Under the pieces are notes generated by a model that was given only the letters and a program-made list of their open reading frames with translations, ran no database searches and was not told the origin of the DNA. The position numbers and the translations under genes are program-made. Positions 24,965-32,521 of a stretch of 34,411 nt of DNA are shown here, piece after piece; the first letter of the stretch is position 1, and the number at the start of each line of letters is the position of its first letter. Location: positions 1-34,411 of the forward strand of contig JAUNGR010000012.1 of the NCBI GenBank assembly GCA_030524485.1, in the 5' to 3' direction. Source of the stretch: a bacterium. GTDB taxonomy: Bacteria > Bacillota > Clostridia > Lachnospirales > Lachnospiraceae.

Positions 24965-25692
24965 AAGTGCTGATACTGGCTGCCGGAAGAGGAACACGTA
25001 TCAGCCGCTATTTGTCGGGAAATCCAAAGTGTACGGTGAATATTGGCGGCGGGAAGGAACTGATTCAATATACGGTAGAAACCTTATTAAAAAAAGGAGT
25101 GACCCAGATTGCCATCGCACTCGGCTATCGAGCCGATGTGATTCGCAGCTCCCTCAAGGCATATCCGCAGGTGCAATATTATTACAATCCGTTTTTTGAT
25201 GTGACAAATAGCATTGCTTCCGCTTGGTTTGCGAGAGACTTTCTGGCGGGCGGCGAAGAGACCATGATTATGAACGGAGATGTCTATCTGGAGGATAGGT
25301 TGATGGATTATATCCTAGCTTATCAGAAGTCACCGGTCATGTTTGCGGATGGTACGAGAAAATTGGAGGCGGACTATAAGTTCTATTACCGCAATCATAT
25401 CTTGGAAAAATACGGAAAGGAATTGAGCGAGGAGGAGACCAGTGGGGAGTACATCGGAGTGGGACGCTTTGACGGTCCCTTTATGCAGTGGTTTGTGAAG
25501 GAGATGAACCGCAGGATACAGGTGCAGGACCATGCTGGTTGGTGGGAGAATGTGGTCTATGGTCTCGTGGAAAATCATGAGCAACCGGTCTTTGTTGAGG
25601 AAATCAATGGGATGTTCTGGGCGGAGGTAGATTACATTGAGGATTATGACCGTATTTTGAAATTTCGGGGAATCGAGAAACGCATTCCCTAA
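24961..25692 (+). CDS. nucleotidyltransferase, LicC-like (CTP:phosphocholine-type)
   Basis: The 243-residue protein is a sugar-nucleotide-type nucleotidyltransferase. It opens with MKVLILAAGRGTRISRYLSG, the nucleotide-binding loop, followed by NPKCTVNIGG. The metal-binding Asp is in MNGDVYLED and a second acidic site is EVDYIEDYDR near the end. Its short length and lack of a left-handed helix domain fit LicC-like cytidylyltransferases that activate phosphocholine. The start overlaps the licD stop by 4 bases, which strengthens the functional link. Other possible substrates include glycerol-, ribitol- or aminoethyl-phosphates; no choline kinase or transporter gene is in the window. Confidence 0.8.
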   Translation: MKVLILAAGRGTRISRYLSGNPKCTVNIGGGKELIQYTVETLLKKGVTQIAIALGYRADVIRSSLKAYPQVQYYYNPFFDVTNSIASAWFARDFLAGGEETMIMNGDVYLEDRLMDYILAYQKSPVMFADGTRKLEADYKFYYRNHILEKYGKELSEEETSGEYIGVGRFDGPFMQWFVKEMNRRIQVQDHAGWWENVVYGLVENHEQPVFVEEINGMFWAEVDYIEDYDRILKFRGIEKRIP

Positions 25693-25786
25693 CCTTGCAC
25701 ATACCAAGTAGGCACATGGAGAGAAAAGAAGAAGAGAAAAGAAACGAAAAAAACAGAAAAGAAGAAAGAAAAGAGAACGGGATATT

Positions 25787-27061
25787 ATGAAGCGATTCAC
25801 AAACTGGATGATTGGTTCTGCCTGTGAGAATCCGGAACAGAGAGATATGATTTGGAATATGATAGGCAGTTTCCTCTATGCCTTTGCCTCCATGGTATTG
25901 AGCATTGCGGTGATTCAGATTGTAGGGGAGAGGGAAGGCGGAATCTTTACCTTTGCCTTCAGTACCTTTGGTCAGCATATGTTTATGGTGGCCTATTTTG
26001 GCATTCGTCCGTTTCAGATTACCGATATGGGAAAACGCTACACCTTTGGGGACTATTTGGGGCTGCGTCTTCTGACCTGTGCGGCGGCTCTGCTCTTTGG
26101 TCTTGGCTATGTAGCTCTGCACGATTACACAAGAGAGAAGGCTATGGTCGTGTTTTTGATGGTCTGTTACAAGGTCATTGATGCGCTGGCGGATACTTAC
26201 GAGGCGGAGTTTCAGAGAAGTGGCAGGCTGTATCTGACCGGAAAATCCAACGCTTTCCGCACACTGCTCTCGGTGAGCCTCTTTTTGACCTCACTCACTC
26301 TCACCAAAAATCTAATGGCAGCCTCCCTCGTCGCAGTGGCGGCCCAAATTTTGGGTCTGCTTCTCTTTGATGTCGCCATCATTCATGGCTTGTTGGAGAT
26401 TGACTGGACTTCCCAATGGAGGGCAAAGTGGGGACTGCTGCGGGACAATTCTCTGCTCTTTTTTTCAGTGGTGCTGGATTTTTATATTTTTTCAGCGTCC
26501 AAATATGCGATAGAGGAACACATGTTGGACAAGGATTTGGCGGTGTATGGAGCCATCTTCATGCCCACCAGCGTCATCAATCTGGTGGCGGGCTTCGTGA
26601 TTCGCCCCTATCTGACACGGATGTCCATGGCTTGGGAGGACAGGGATTTGTCCTATTTTGTCCGTTTGATTCGCAAGCAGGCTTTGGTCATTGTGGGGCT
26701 GACGGTTCTTGCGGTTGGTGGTGCATGGTTTTTGGGCATTCCAGTGCTAGGGCTGGTATATTCCAACATCCGCTATGCTTTGCAGGAATGCCGCTTCCCC
26801 TTGGTTTGTATTATTTTAGGCGGAGCACTGAATGCCTTTATGAATCTATTTTACTATGTACTGATTATTATGAAAAAACAGAGATTTATTTTTCTGCTCT
26901 ACGGAGCCGTGGCGTTGCTTGCCCTGTGGATGTCCCCGCTCTTTGTCAAACAGAGTGGTATTTTGGGAGCTTCCCTCTCCTACATGATTCTGATGGGCGT
27001 GCTGATGCTCGGATTTTTCCTACATGCGGCATATTTCTTTGTGAAAGAAAAGAGGGGATGA
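25787..27061 (+). CDS. polysaccharide flippase, Wzx-like
   Basis: This 424-residue protein is an integral membrane transporter with roughly 12 hydrophobic spans, of the MOP polysaccharide exporter type. It probably flips a lipid-linked repeat unit across the membrane. The N-terminal WNMIGSFLYAFASMVLSIAV is typical of the family start. Later parts include LDKDLAVYGAIFMPTSVINLVAG and CIILGGALNAFMNLFYYVL. Its leader (25718-25786) is almost purely purine. It lies 94 bases after the nucleotidyltransferase gene and 1 base before the next glycosyltransferase (GTG start). Confidence 0.85.
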   Translation: MKRFTNWMIGSACENPEQRDMIWNMIGSFLYAFASMVLSIAVIQIVGEREGGIFTFAFSTFGQHMFMVAYFGIRPFQITDMGKRYTFGDYLGLRLLTCAAALLFGLGYVALHDYTREKAMVVFLMVCYKVIDALADTYEAEFQRSGRLYLTGKSNAFRTLLSVSLFLTSLTLTKNLMAASLVAVAAQILGLLLFDVAIIHGLLEIDWTSQWRAKWGLLRDNSLLFFSVVLDFYIFSASKYAIEEHMLDKDLAVYGAIFMPTSVINLVAGFVIRPYLTRMSMAWEDRDLSYFVRLIRKQALVIVGLTVLAVGGAWFLGIPVLGLVYSNIRYALQECRFPLVCIILGGALNAFMNLFYYVLIIMKKQRFIFLLYGAVALLALWMSPLFVKQSGILGASLSYMILMGVLMLGFFLHAAYFFVKEKRG

Positions 27062-27062
27062 G

Positions 27063-27947
27063 GTGAAGATGAGAAGGGCAAACAAAGACTCAAAGCTAGG
27101 TGAGAAGCTAGGAAAAAAGCTAGGCGAAGAAGCCAGATACAGCAACAGAGAGCATACATTTGTGATTTGTGCCTACCAGCAGAGTCCCTATCTGGAGGCC
27201 TGCATCCTGTCTTTAAAGAAGCAGTCTGTGAAATCAAAGATTTGGATGGTGACTTCCACGGAGAATGATTTTGTGCATGAGATGGCAAAGAAGTATCGGA
27301 TTCCCCTGCTCATCAATTCTGGAGAGAGTGGCATCACGCAGGATTGGAACTTTGCCTTACAGATAGCCCAAACGCCTCTGGTCACTCTGGCTCATCAGGA
27401 TGATTTTTATTGTCGGGACTATCTTAAGACGGTGCTGCAGAAGGCGAATGCTTTCCCCAAACCGCTGTTGATTTTCACGGATTATGGGGAGTTGCGAAAC
27501 GGCCGCTGGGTCAAAAACAATCGCCTGCTCAAAATCAAGAGGATGCTGCTTTGGCCCTTGGAGTTTGAGAGCCTTGCCAAAAGTCGCTTTGTGAGGCGAA
27601 GAATCTTAGCTCTCGGCAATCCCATCAGCTGCCCGACGGTGACTTATTGCAAGCCCAACCTTCCCCAACCGGTGTTTGAGAAGGGCTTTCTTTGCAGTGA
27701 GGACTGGCAGGCTTGGGAGAAAATTTCTCGCTGCCACGGAGAATTTCTATATTGCAAGAATCTTTTGGTGTATCACAGGATTCACGAGGCTTCCACCACC
27801 AGTAAGGTCTTGGGAGAGACGGGGCGGAGTGCGGAAGATTATGAGATGTTTTTAAAGTTCTGGCCAAAGCCTGTCGCAAAAATATTGACGAAACTGTATG
27901 CAGGCAGTGAAAAATCGAACGAACTGCAGGAGAAAAAGAGCAAATGA
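27063..27947 (+). CDS. glycosyltransferase family 2
   Basis: This is a GT2 enzyme of 294 residues adding a sugar to the polysaccharide repeat unit. After a charged N-terminal extension comes the GT-A start HTFVICAYQQSPYLEACILS. The substrate region has GESGITQDWNFAL and the acidic AHQDDFY in place of a classic DxD. A CSEDWQAWEKIS segment follows. Two starts are possible: GTG 27063 (AGGGG 5 bases before) and ATG 27069. The N-terminal extension contains three copies of GCTAGG giving KLGEKLGKKLGEE. The donor and acceptor are unknown. The stop overlaps the next start. Confidence 0.85.
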   Translation: MKMRRANKDSKLGEKLGKKLGEEARYSNREHTFVICAYQQSPYLEACILSLKKQSVKSKIWMVTSTENDFVHEMAKKYRIPLLINSGESGITQDWNFALQIAQTPLVTLAHQDDFYCRDYLKTVLQKANAFPKPLLIFTDYGELRNGRWVKNNRLLKIKRMLLWPLEFESLAKSRFVRRRILALGNPISCPTVTYCKPNLPQPVFEKGFLCSEDWQAWEKISRCHGEFLYCKNLLVYHRIHEASTTSKVLGETGRSAEDYEMFLKFWPKPVAKILTKLYAGSEKSNELQEKKSK

Positions 27948-28633
27948 GAAAATTAATCATCATTCCGGCCTACAACGAGGAGGCCTGCATTGAGCAGACG
28001 GTGAGGCGAATCAAGGAGGAAGCACCGGATTTTGACTATATCATCATCAACGACTGTTCCACCGATCGCACGAGAGAAATCTGCGAGAGCCAACACTTCA
28101 ATGTGTTAAACCTTCCGGTGAATCTGGGCATAGGCGGGGCGGTGCAGACCGGTTATCAATATGCCCTGCGTCATGGATATGACCTTGCGGTGCAGATGGA
28201 TGGGGATGGGCAGCATGACCCAAAATACTTGAAAGAAATGGCAGACTGCATGGAGCAGGGAAAATACAATCTGGTGATAGGCTCCCGCTTTATCGAGAAA
28301 GAGGGTTTTCAGTCCTCCGTAACCCGCCGCATGGGAATCCGCTTTTTTGAGCATTTGATTCATTTTTTGACCGGAGTCGTCATCACAGACCCCACGTCTG
28401 GTATGCGCATGGCGGATCGAGAGGTGATTCGCCTGTTTGCCATGGACTATCCCAAGGATTATCCAGAGCCAGAGAGCGTGGTAACGCTGTTGCGAAAGGG
28501 CATGAAGGTGAGGGAGGTTCCGGTACAGATGCGTGCCCGTGAGGGAGGAGTTTCTTCTATTTCGTCATCAGATGCCATATATTATATGGTTAAGGTTTCC
28601 ATCGCTGTGTGCATTGCGGCGTGGAGACAGTGA
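27944..28633 (+). CDS. glycosyltransferase family 2, DPM1-like
   Basis: This 229-residue protein resembles dolichyl-phosphate mannose synthase and bacterial polyprenyl-phosphate sugar synthases. It starts with KLIIIPAYNEEACIEQTVRR, has DYIIINDCSTDRT, then the polyprenyl-family LGIGGAVQTGYQYAL, the DxD-like QMDGDGQHDPKYL and VIGSRF. It lacks a long C-terminal membrane domain, but a final hydrophobic stretch is seen. The next gene encodes DUF2304, often found beside such enzymes. It probably makes a lipid-phosphate-linked sugar used by the multi-span DUF2142 protein downstream. That link is inferred. Confidence 0.87.
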   Translation: MRKLIIIPAYNEEACIEQTVRRIKEEAPDFDYIIINDCSTDRTREICESQHFNVLNLPVNLGIGGAVQTGYQYALRHGYDLAVQMDGDGQHDPKYLKEMADCMEQGKYNLVIGSRFIEKEGFQSSVTRRMGIRFFEHLIHFLTGVVITDPTSGMRMADREVIRLFAMDYPKDYPEPESVVTLLRKGMKVREVPVQMRAREGGVSSISSSDAIYYMVKVSIAVCIAAWRQ

Positions 28634-28652
28634 ACAGGGAGGTGATGAGAGC

Positions 28653-29066
28653 ATGAGTCTGAAAATGCAGGTAGTGATTGTTGTGGCATGTCTGATTATG
28701 CTATGTTTGTTGGTGCGTATGGTAAAAAATAACGCTCTCTCCCTAAAGTATGCGATGCCATGGATGCTTTTGTGCGTTGGAGTCGGTATTTTTGCCGTCT
28801 GCACCCCCTTTACGGCGTGGATGGCTGCGGTTTTGGAGATTCAGGTGCCGAGCAATATGCTGTTTTTCATGGGATTTTGTTTCTCTCTGGCACTGATATT
28901 TGGAACAACCCTGACCCTATCTCGTATGTCCTTACGCCTCAAGAAATTGACACAGGAGTATGCACTTTTAGAGAAGGAAGTGAGGGAGATGAGAGCACAG
29001 ATAGAGGAGGAAAAAGAAAAACGAAGAAAAACAGAGAAAGGCAAAGAAAAACAGATAGAGGCATAA
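28653..29066 (+). CDS. DUF2304 membrane protein
   Basis: The 137-residue protein has three hydrophobic spans (VVIVVACLIMLCLLVRMV, MPWMLLCVGVGIFAVCT and MLFFMGFCFSLALIFGTTL). A Glu/Lys-rich C-terminal coiled coil follows (VREMRAQIEEEKEKRRKTEK). This fits DUF2304, a family commonly next to DPM1-like glycosyltransferases and thought to help them at the membrane. The ATG at 28653 has GGAGGTGA upstream; the longer frame starting at 28533 overlaps the preceding gene. Its exact role is not known. Confidence 0.8.
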   Translation: MSLKMQVVIVVACLIMLCLLVRMVKNNALSLKYAMPWMLLCVGVGIFAVCTPFTAWMAAVLEIQVPSNMLFFMGFCFSLALIFGTTLTLSRMSLRLKKLTQEYALLEKEVREMRAQIEEEKEKRRKTEKGKEKQIEA

Positions 29067-29082
29067 AATAAGGAGGCAAGCT

Positions 29083-30027
29083 GTGGAAAATCTGAGTATG
29101 GATGTGTTGATTCCGGTGTATCATCCGGATAATAAATTTGAGCGTTTGTTAAAGGCACTGGCTTTTCAAAACCTTCCGGTCAATAAGGTGATCATTGCCA
29201 ATACGGAAGAAACTTGGTGGACGAAGCACCAGATGGACAAAAAGCTGCCAAAAGATTTGACCATAGAAGTTTTTCATGTGAAGAAGGAAGAGTTTGACCA
29301 CGGTGCTACCCGAAATCGGCTGGCAAATCGCTCCAAGGCGGATTTGCTGCTGTTTATGACGCAGGATGCCGTCCCCCTGACCAGCAATCTGACCCGCTAT
29401 CTTCGGGAGGGCTTTGAGCAGGAAGGCACAGCTGTGGTCTATGCCAGACAGGTGCCAGCGGAGGGATGCCGCCTGATTGAGCAATTTACCAGAAATTTTA
29501 ATTATCCGAGAAAGAGCAGAAGCAAGAGCAAGGAAGACCTGCCAGAGCTGGGAATCAAGACCTATTTCTGCTCCAATGTCTGCGCCGCTTACCGCAGAAC
29601 GGTATTTGAGAAACTGGGCGGTTTTGTCAACCGAACCATCTTTAACGAAGATATGATTTTTGCGGCAAAAGCGATTCAGGCAGGCTATCGGATTTACTAT
29701 CAGGCCAGTGCTCAGGTGTTTCATTCTCACAATTACAGTGGGATGGCTTACCTGCGCAGAAATTTTGACCTAGGCGTGTCGCAGGCAGATTTTCCGGAGG
29801 TCTTTGCAAAACTTCCGGCGGAAAAAGAGGGAGCCAAGTTGGTGGGACAGACAGCAAAATTTTTGCTGAAAAACCGCAAGCCATGGCTGCTGCCCTCCCT
29901 TGTGTGGCTGAGTACCTGCAAGTATGTCGGCTATCGTCTGGGAAAGGGCTATCAGAGGCTGCCGAGATGTTTGGTTCGCCGACTAAGTATGAGTCCCAAC
30001 TATTGGAAGAGTGGGAAGAAAAAATAA
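29083..30027 (+). CDS. glycosyltransferase family 2, rhamnosyltransferase-like
   Basis: This 314-residue GT2 has MDVLIPVYHPDNKFERLLKA at the start, the EFDHGATRNRLA motif typical of the rhamnosyltransferase group, and FMTQDAVPL holding the acidic site. NEDMIFAAKAIQAGYRIYY follows, with the catalytic acidic residues, and then VFHSHNYS. The GTG at 29083 has AGGAGG 6 bases upstream; ATG 29098 is an alternative. rfbB, rfbD and rfbC in this window make the likely donor dTDP-L-rhamnose. The gene is followed by the structured element B. Confidence 0.87.
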   Translation: MENLSMDVLIPVYHPDNKFERLLKALAFQNLPVNKVIIANTEETWWTKHQMDKKLPKDLTIEVFHVKKEEFDHGATRNRLANRSKADLLLFMTQDAVPLTSNLTRYLREGFEQEGTAVVYARQVPAEGCRLIEQFTRNFNYPRKSRSKSKEDLPELGIKTYFCSNVCAAYRRTVFEKLGGFVNRTIFNEDMIFAAKAIQAGYRIYYQASAQVFHSHNYSGMAYLRRNFDLGVSQADFPEVFAKLPAEKEGAKLVGQTAKFLLKNRKPWLLPSLVWLSTCKYVGYRLGKGYQRLPRCLVRRLSMSPNYWKSGKKK

Positions 30028-30050
30028 AAATAAGAAACGGACATGAAAGT

Positions 30051-30203
30051 CGATTGCTCCGTGCTTCACACTCAAGCAATCGCCCCGCATTCTGCACTTC
30101 GGATTATTGTCCTACGTGCTCCATACGGGTTAGCCCGTCCGATGTTTGCATGTCCTTTAGGGTACAAGGACATGCAACCGCCGTCTGGGACTTTCAGAGT
30201 AAA
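30051..30203 (+). repeat. structured intergenic element B (related to element A)
   Basis: This non-coding stretch holds several perfect inverted repeats. CGATTGCT (30051-30058) pairs with AGCAATCG (30075-30082). ACGGG-TTAG-CCCGT lies at 30125-30138. TTGCATGTCCTT (30146-30157) pairs with AAGGACATGCAA (30166-30177) around TAGGGTAC. It ends in ACTTTCAGAGTAAA (30190-30203), 13 of 14 bases like the end of element A. CAATCGCC (30077-30084) and a CCTTTAGGGTAC core (on the opposite strand in element A) are also shared. It sits between a glycosyltransferase gene and the DUF2142 gene. The open frame running through it is not coding. Confidence 0.6.
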
Positions 30204-30228
30204 CAATGGGAGCGAGGGAGCAAAGGTG

Positions 30229-31830
30229 ATGGAAAGGGAAAGAAAGCAGCAGGAGAAAAAGAGGTGGGCAATTCCGTGGGTGGGACTGCTTGTCCTGCTG
30301 TTGTTTGGATTGTGGCATTTGCGGGATACGTATGCGGGAGCCACAGGGAGTGGGGATCTTTGGCTGATAAAGGACTATATGTTGCTTTTGGTCACGGTGC
30401 TGCTTCTGGCAGGACTTTTGGGCTGGCTTTTTTCCAAGAAAAAATGCCCCCTGTCTGGGCTTTTTGTTCTTTGCAGTCTAAGCCTCGGTACCCTGTATCT
30501 CTTTGTCTTACCCCCGCTGTCCGCTCCCGATGAAATTCGGCATTATATCAGTGCCTACCAGCTCTCCAATCAGCTGATGGGCAAGGCAGCAGTGGATGAG
30601 GAAGGCTTTGTCTACATCCGAAAGGAGGATGACCAGATTGACAACATAGACGGGATTGCAGAGAATGAGGGCAGACGGACGCTGGGACAAGTCTTGGATG
30701 AGGAAAGCTATCGCATCATCCATGAGACAGGATGGGGAAAGCGTACGAAGGAGGGGACGATGCTCTCGGTGCAGCCTCCGGTGAAGACCACGCCCTTGGC
30801 CTATTTGCCACAGGCTTTGGGGCTTACGCTTGCCCGCTTGCTGGATGGAAATTATTTGGCAGCGGCCTATCTGGGACGCTTCTTTAATCTCCTGTTCTTT
30901 GTGGGGATGGTGGCTCTGGCGATTTGGGTGCTGCCCTTTGGCAAGGAGTTGGCCTTTGGAGTGGGCATTTTGCCTATGACGCTACATTTGGCAGCCTCTT
31001 TTTCTTATGATGGGATGATAGTGGCACTGTGCTTTTTCTTTGCTTCCTATTGTTTGTATCTGGCCTTTCGTAAGGAGAGGGTGAGTTGGGCGGACATAGG
31101 GATTCTCGCTGCAACGATTGCGTGGGTGGGACCCTGCAAGATGGTGTATGCGGTGGTGATGGGCTTTGCTCTGTTGATTCCGTTGAAGAAATTCGGCAGC
31201 AAACAGCGGTGGCTGGCGATGGCTCTGGTGGTGCTTTCTGTGTTTGTCCTTGCCATGCTTCTAGTAAACAGCCGTGTGCTGGCATCTTATGCGAGTGGGG
31301 CGGATAATTATGTGAGTTGGGCACAGGAGGAAGGCTACAGCCTCCAGTATCTGTTGTACAACCCTGTGAAATATGTGGAGATGTTGTATCGCACGCTCCT
31401 GACACAGGGAGAGTTTTATTTTGCCTCCGCTTTTGGAGGCTATCTGGGCAATCTCGATGCGGTGCTGAATGTGCCCTTTGTTTTGATTTTGGTTTTTGCC
31501 GGTATTTTGATTGTGATGAGTTTTTTAAAGCCAGAGGAGAGACAGGAGCTGACTTTCTGGCAGAAGGTTTGGATTTGGGTGCTCTTTCTCGTCTCCGCAG
31601 TCGGTGTGATGACGGCGATGTTGATTTCTTGGACTCCCTTGCAGGCCAATTACATTCATGGCGTGCAGGGACGCTACTTTTTGCCTCTGCTTCCCTTTGT
31701 GTTGCTGACCATAAAAAGCCGAGGCTTAAGGCTCACCAAAAATCATGACAGAAAGCTGCTGTATGTGCTGTGTCTGGGAAATGGATATGTGTTGCTTAGA
31801 TTGTTTAGTATTGTCAGTATGCGTTTGTGA
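30229..31830 (+). CDS. DUF2142 multi-span membrane protein (possible lipid-linked sugar transferase)
   Basis: The 533-residue protein has about 11-12 hydrophobic spans, beginning with AIPWVGLLVLLLFGLWHL. It contains PPLSAPDEIRHYISAYQLSN, the DUF2142 loop with an acidic DE, a large external loop (residues about 120-200) and QGRYFLPLLPF near the end, a signature of the family. Such proteins resemble GT-C glycosyltransferases that use lipid-phosphate sugars outside the membrane. The DPM1-like enzyme upstream could make that donor. The ATG at 30229 is chosen over the longer frame from 30043, which passes through element B. AGGGAG lies about 10 bases upstream. Confidence 0.82.
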   Translation: MERERKQQEKKRWAIPWVGLLVLLLFGLWHLRDTYAGATGSGDLWLIKDYMLLLVTVLLLAGLLGWLFSKKKCPLSGLFVLCSLSLGTLYLFVLPPLSAPDEIRHYISAYQLSNQLMGKAAVDEEGFVYIRKEDDQIDNIDGIAENEGRRTLGQVLDEESYRIIHETGWGKRTKEGTMLSVQPPVKTTPLAYLPQALGLTLARLLDGNYLAAAYLGRFFNLLFFVGMVALAIWVLPFGKELAFGVGILPMTLHLAASFSYDGMIVALCFFFASYCLYLAFRKERVSWADIGILAATIAWVGPCKMVYAVVMGFALLIPLKKFGSKQRWLAMALVVLSVFVLAMLLVNSRVLASYASGADNYVSWAQEEGYSLQYLLYNPVKYVEMLYRTLLTQGEFYFASAFGGYLGNLDAVLNVPFVLILVFAGILIVMSFLKPEERQELTFWQKVWIWVLFLVSAVGVMTAMLISWTPLQANYIHGVQGRYFLPLLPFVLLTIKSRGLRLTKNHDRKLLYVLCLGNGYVLLRLFSIVSMRL

Positions 31831-31839
31831 TGCTATACT
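31811..31839 (+). promoter_or_regulatory. promoter of rfbC and the following genes
   Basis: TTGTCA at 31811-31816 and TATACT at 31834-31839 are 17 bases apart, with TGC before the -10 box. It overlaps the last codons of the DUF2142 gene and precedes rfbC by about 100 bases of mostly purine leader. Confidence 0.65.
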
Positions 31840-31936
31840 GGAAGCTGAAAAAAGATAAAAAAATATGGAAAACGATAAGAAAAGATAAGAAGAAATAAGA
31901 GAACAAGAAAAAAGTAGAAAAAGGAGATTACAAATC

Positions 31937-32494
31937 ATGGGAAAAATTAAAGTGACAGCTTGTGACATCGAGGGGCTGTATGTGATTGAGCCAACGGTAT
32001 TTCAAGATGCAAGAGGTTATTTTGTGGAGACCTACAATCAAAACGATTTCAAGGAGGCAGGACTTAACATGGTCTTTGTTCAGGACAACCAGTCCATGTC
32101 CGTGAAGGGAGTTTTGAGAGGTTTGCACTTCCAGAAACAGTATCCGCAGGGAAAGCTGGTTCGCGTGATTCGTGGAGAGGTGTTTGATGTTGCAGTGGAT
32201 TTGCGTGCCAACTCCAAGACTTACGGAAAGTGGTTTGGTGTCACCCTGTCTGCGGAGAACAAAAAGCAGTTTTACATTCCAGAGGGCTTTGCCCACGGCT
32301 TTTTGGTGTTGAGCGATGAGGCGGAGTTTGCCTACAAATGTACCGATTTCTATCATCCAGGAGATGAGGGCGGTGTCATCTACAACGATCCTGAGATTGG
32401 CATAGAGTGGCCAATCACAGAGGATATGGAGCTGCTTCTGTCCGAGAAAGACCAAAAATGGAAGGGCTTAAAAGAGACCTTTAAGTTTGAATAA
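31937..32494 (+). CDS. rfbC: dTDP-4-dehydrorhamnose 3,5-epimerase
   Basis: This enzyme epimerises the 4-keto sugar on the way to dTDP-L-rhamnose, between RfbB and RfbD. The 185-residue length is normal. The cupin motifs are present: YFVETYNQNDF, QDNQSMSVKGVLRGLHFQ with the catalytic His, VFDVAVDLR with the catalytic Asp, and FYIPEGFAHGFLVLSDEAEF. An AAAAGGAGA ribosome site lies upstream of the ATG. It is separated from rfbB and rfbD by about 30 kb of other genes but sits in the polysaccharide cluster with its own promoter. A Wzm-type permease gene follows after 27 bases. Confidence 0.96.
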   Translation: MGKIKVTACDIEGLYVIEPTVFQDARGYFVETYNQNDFKEAGLNMVFVQDNQSMSVKGVLRGLHFQKQYPQGKLVRVIRGEVFDVAVDLRANSKTYGKWFGVTLSAENKKQFYIPEGFAHGFLVLSDEAEFAYKCTDFYHPGDEGGVIYNDPEIGIEWPITEDMELLLSEKDQKWKGLKETFKFE

Positions 32495-32521
32495 GGTCTT
32501 CTCTGAGATGGAGGAAATGTT

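Noticed and set aside
30043..30228. Upstream extension of the DUF2142 frame
   Set aside because: The extension crosses element B and precedes the natural membrane-protein start at 30229.
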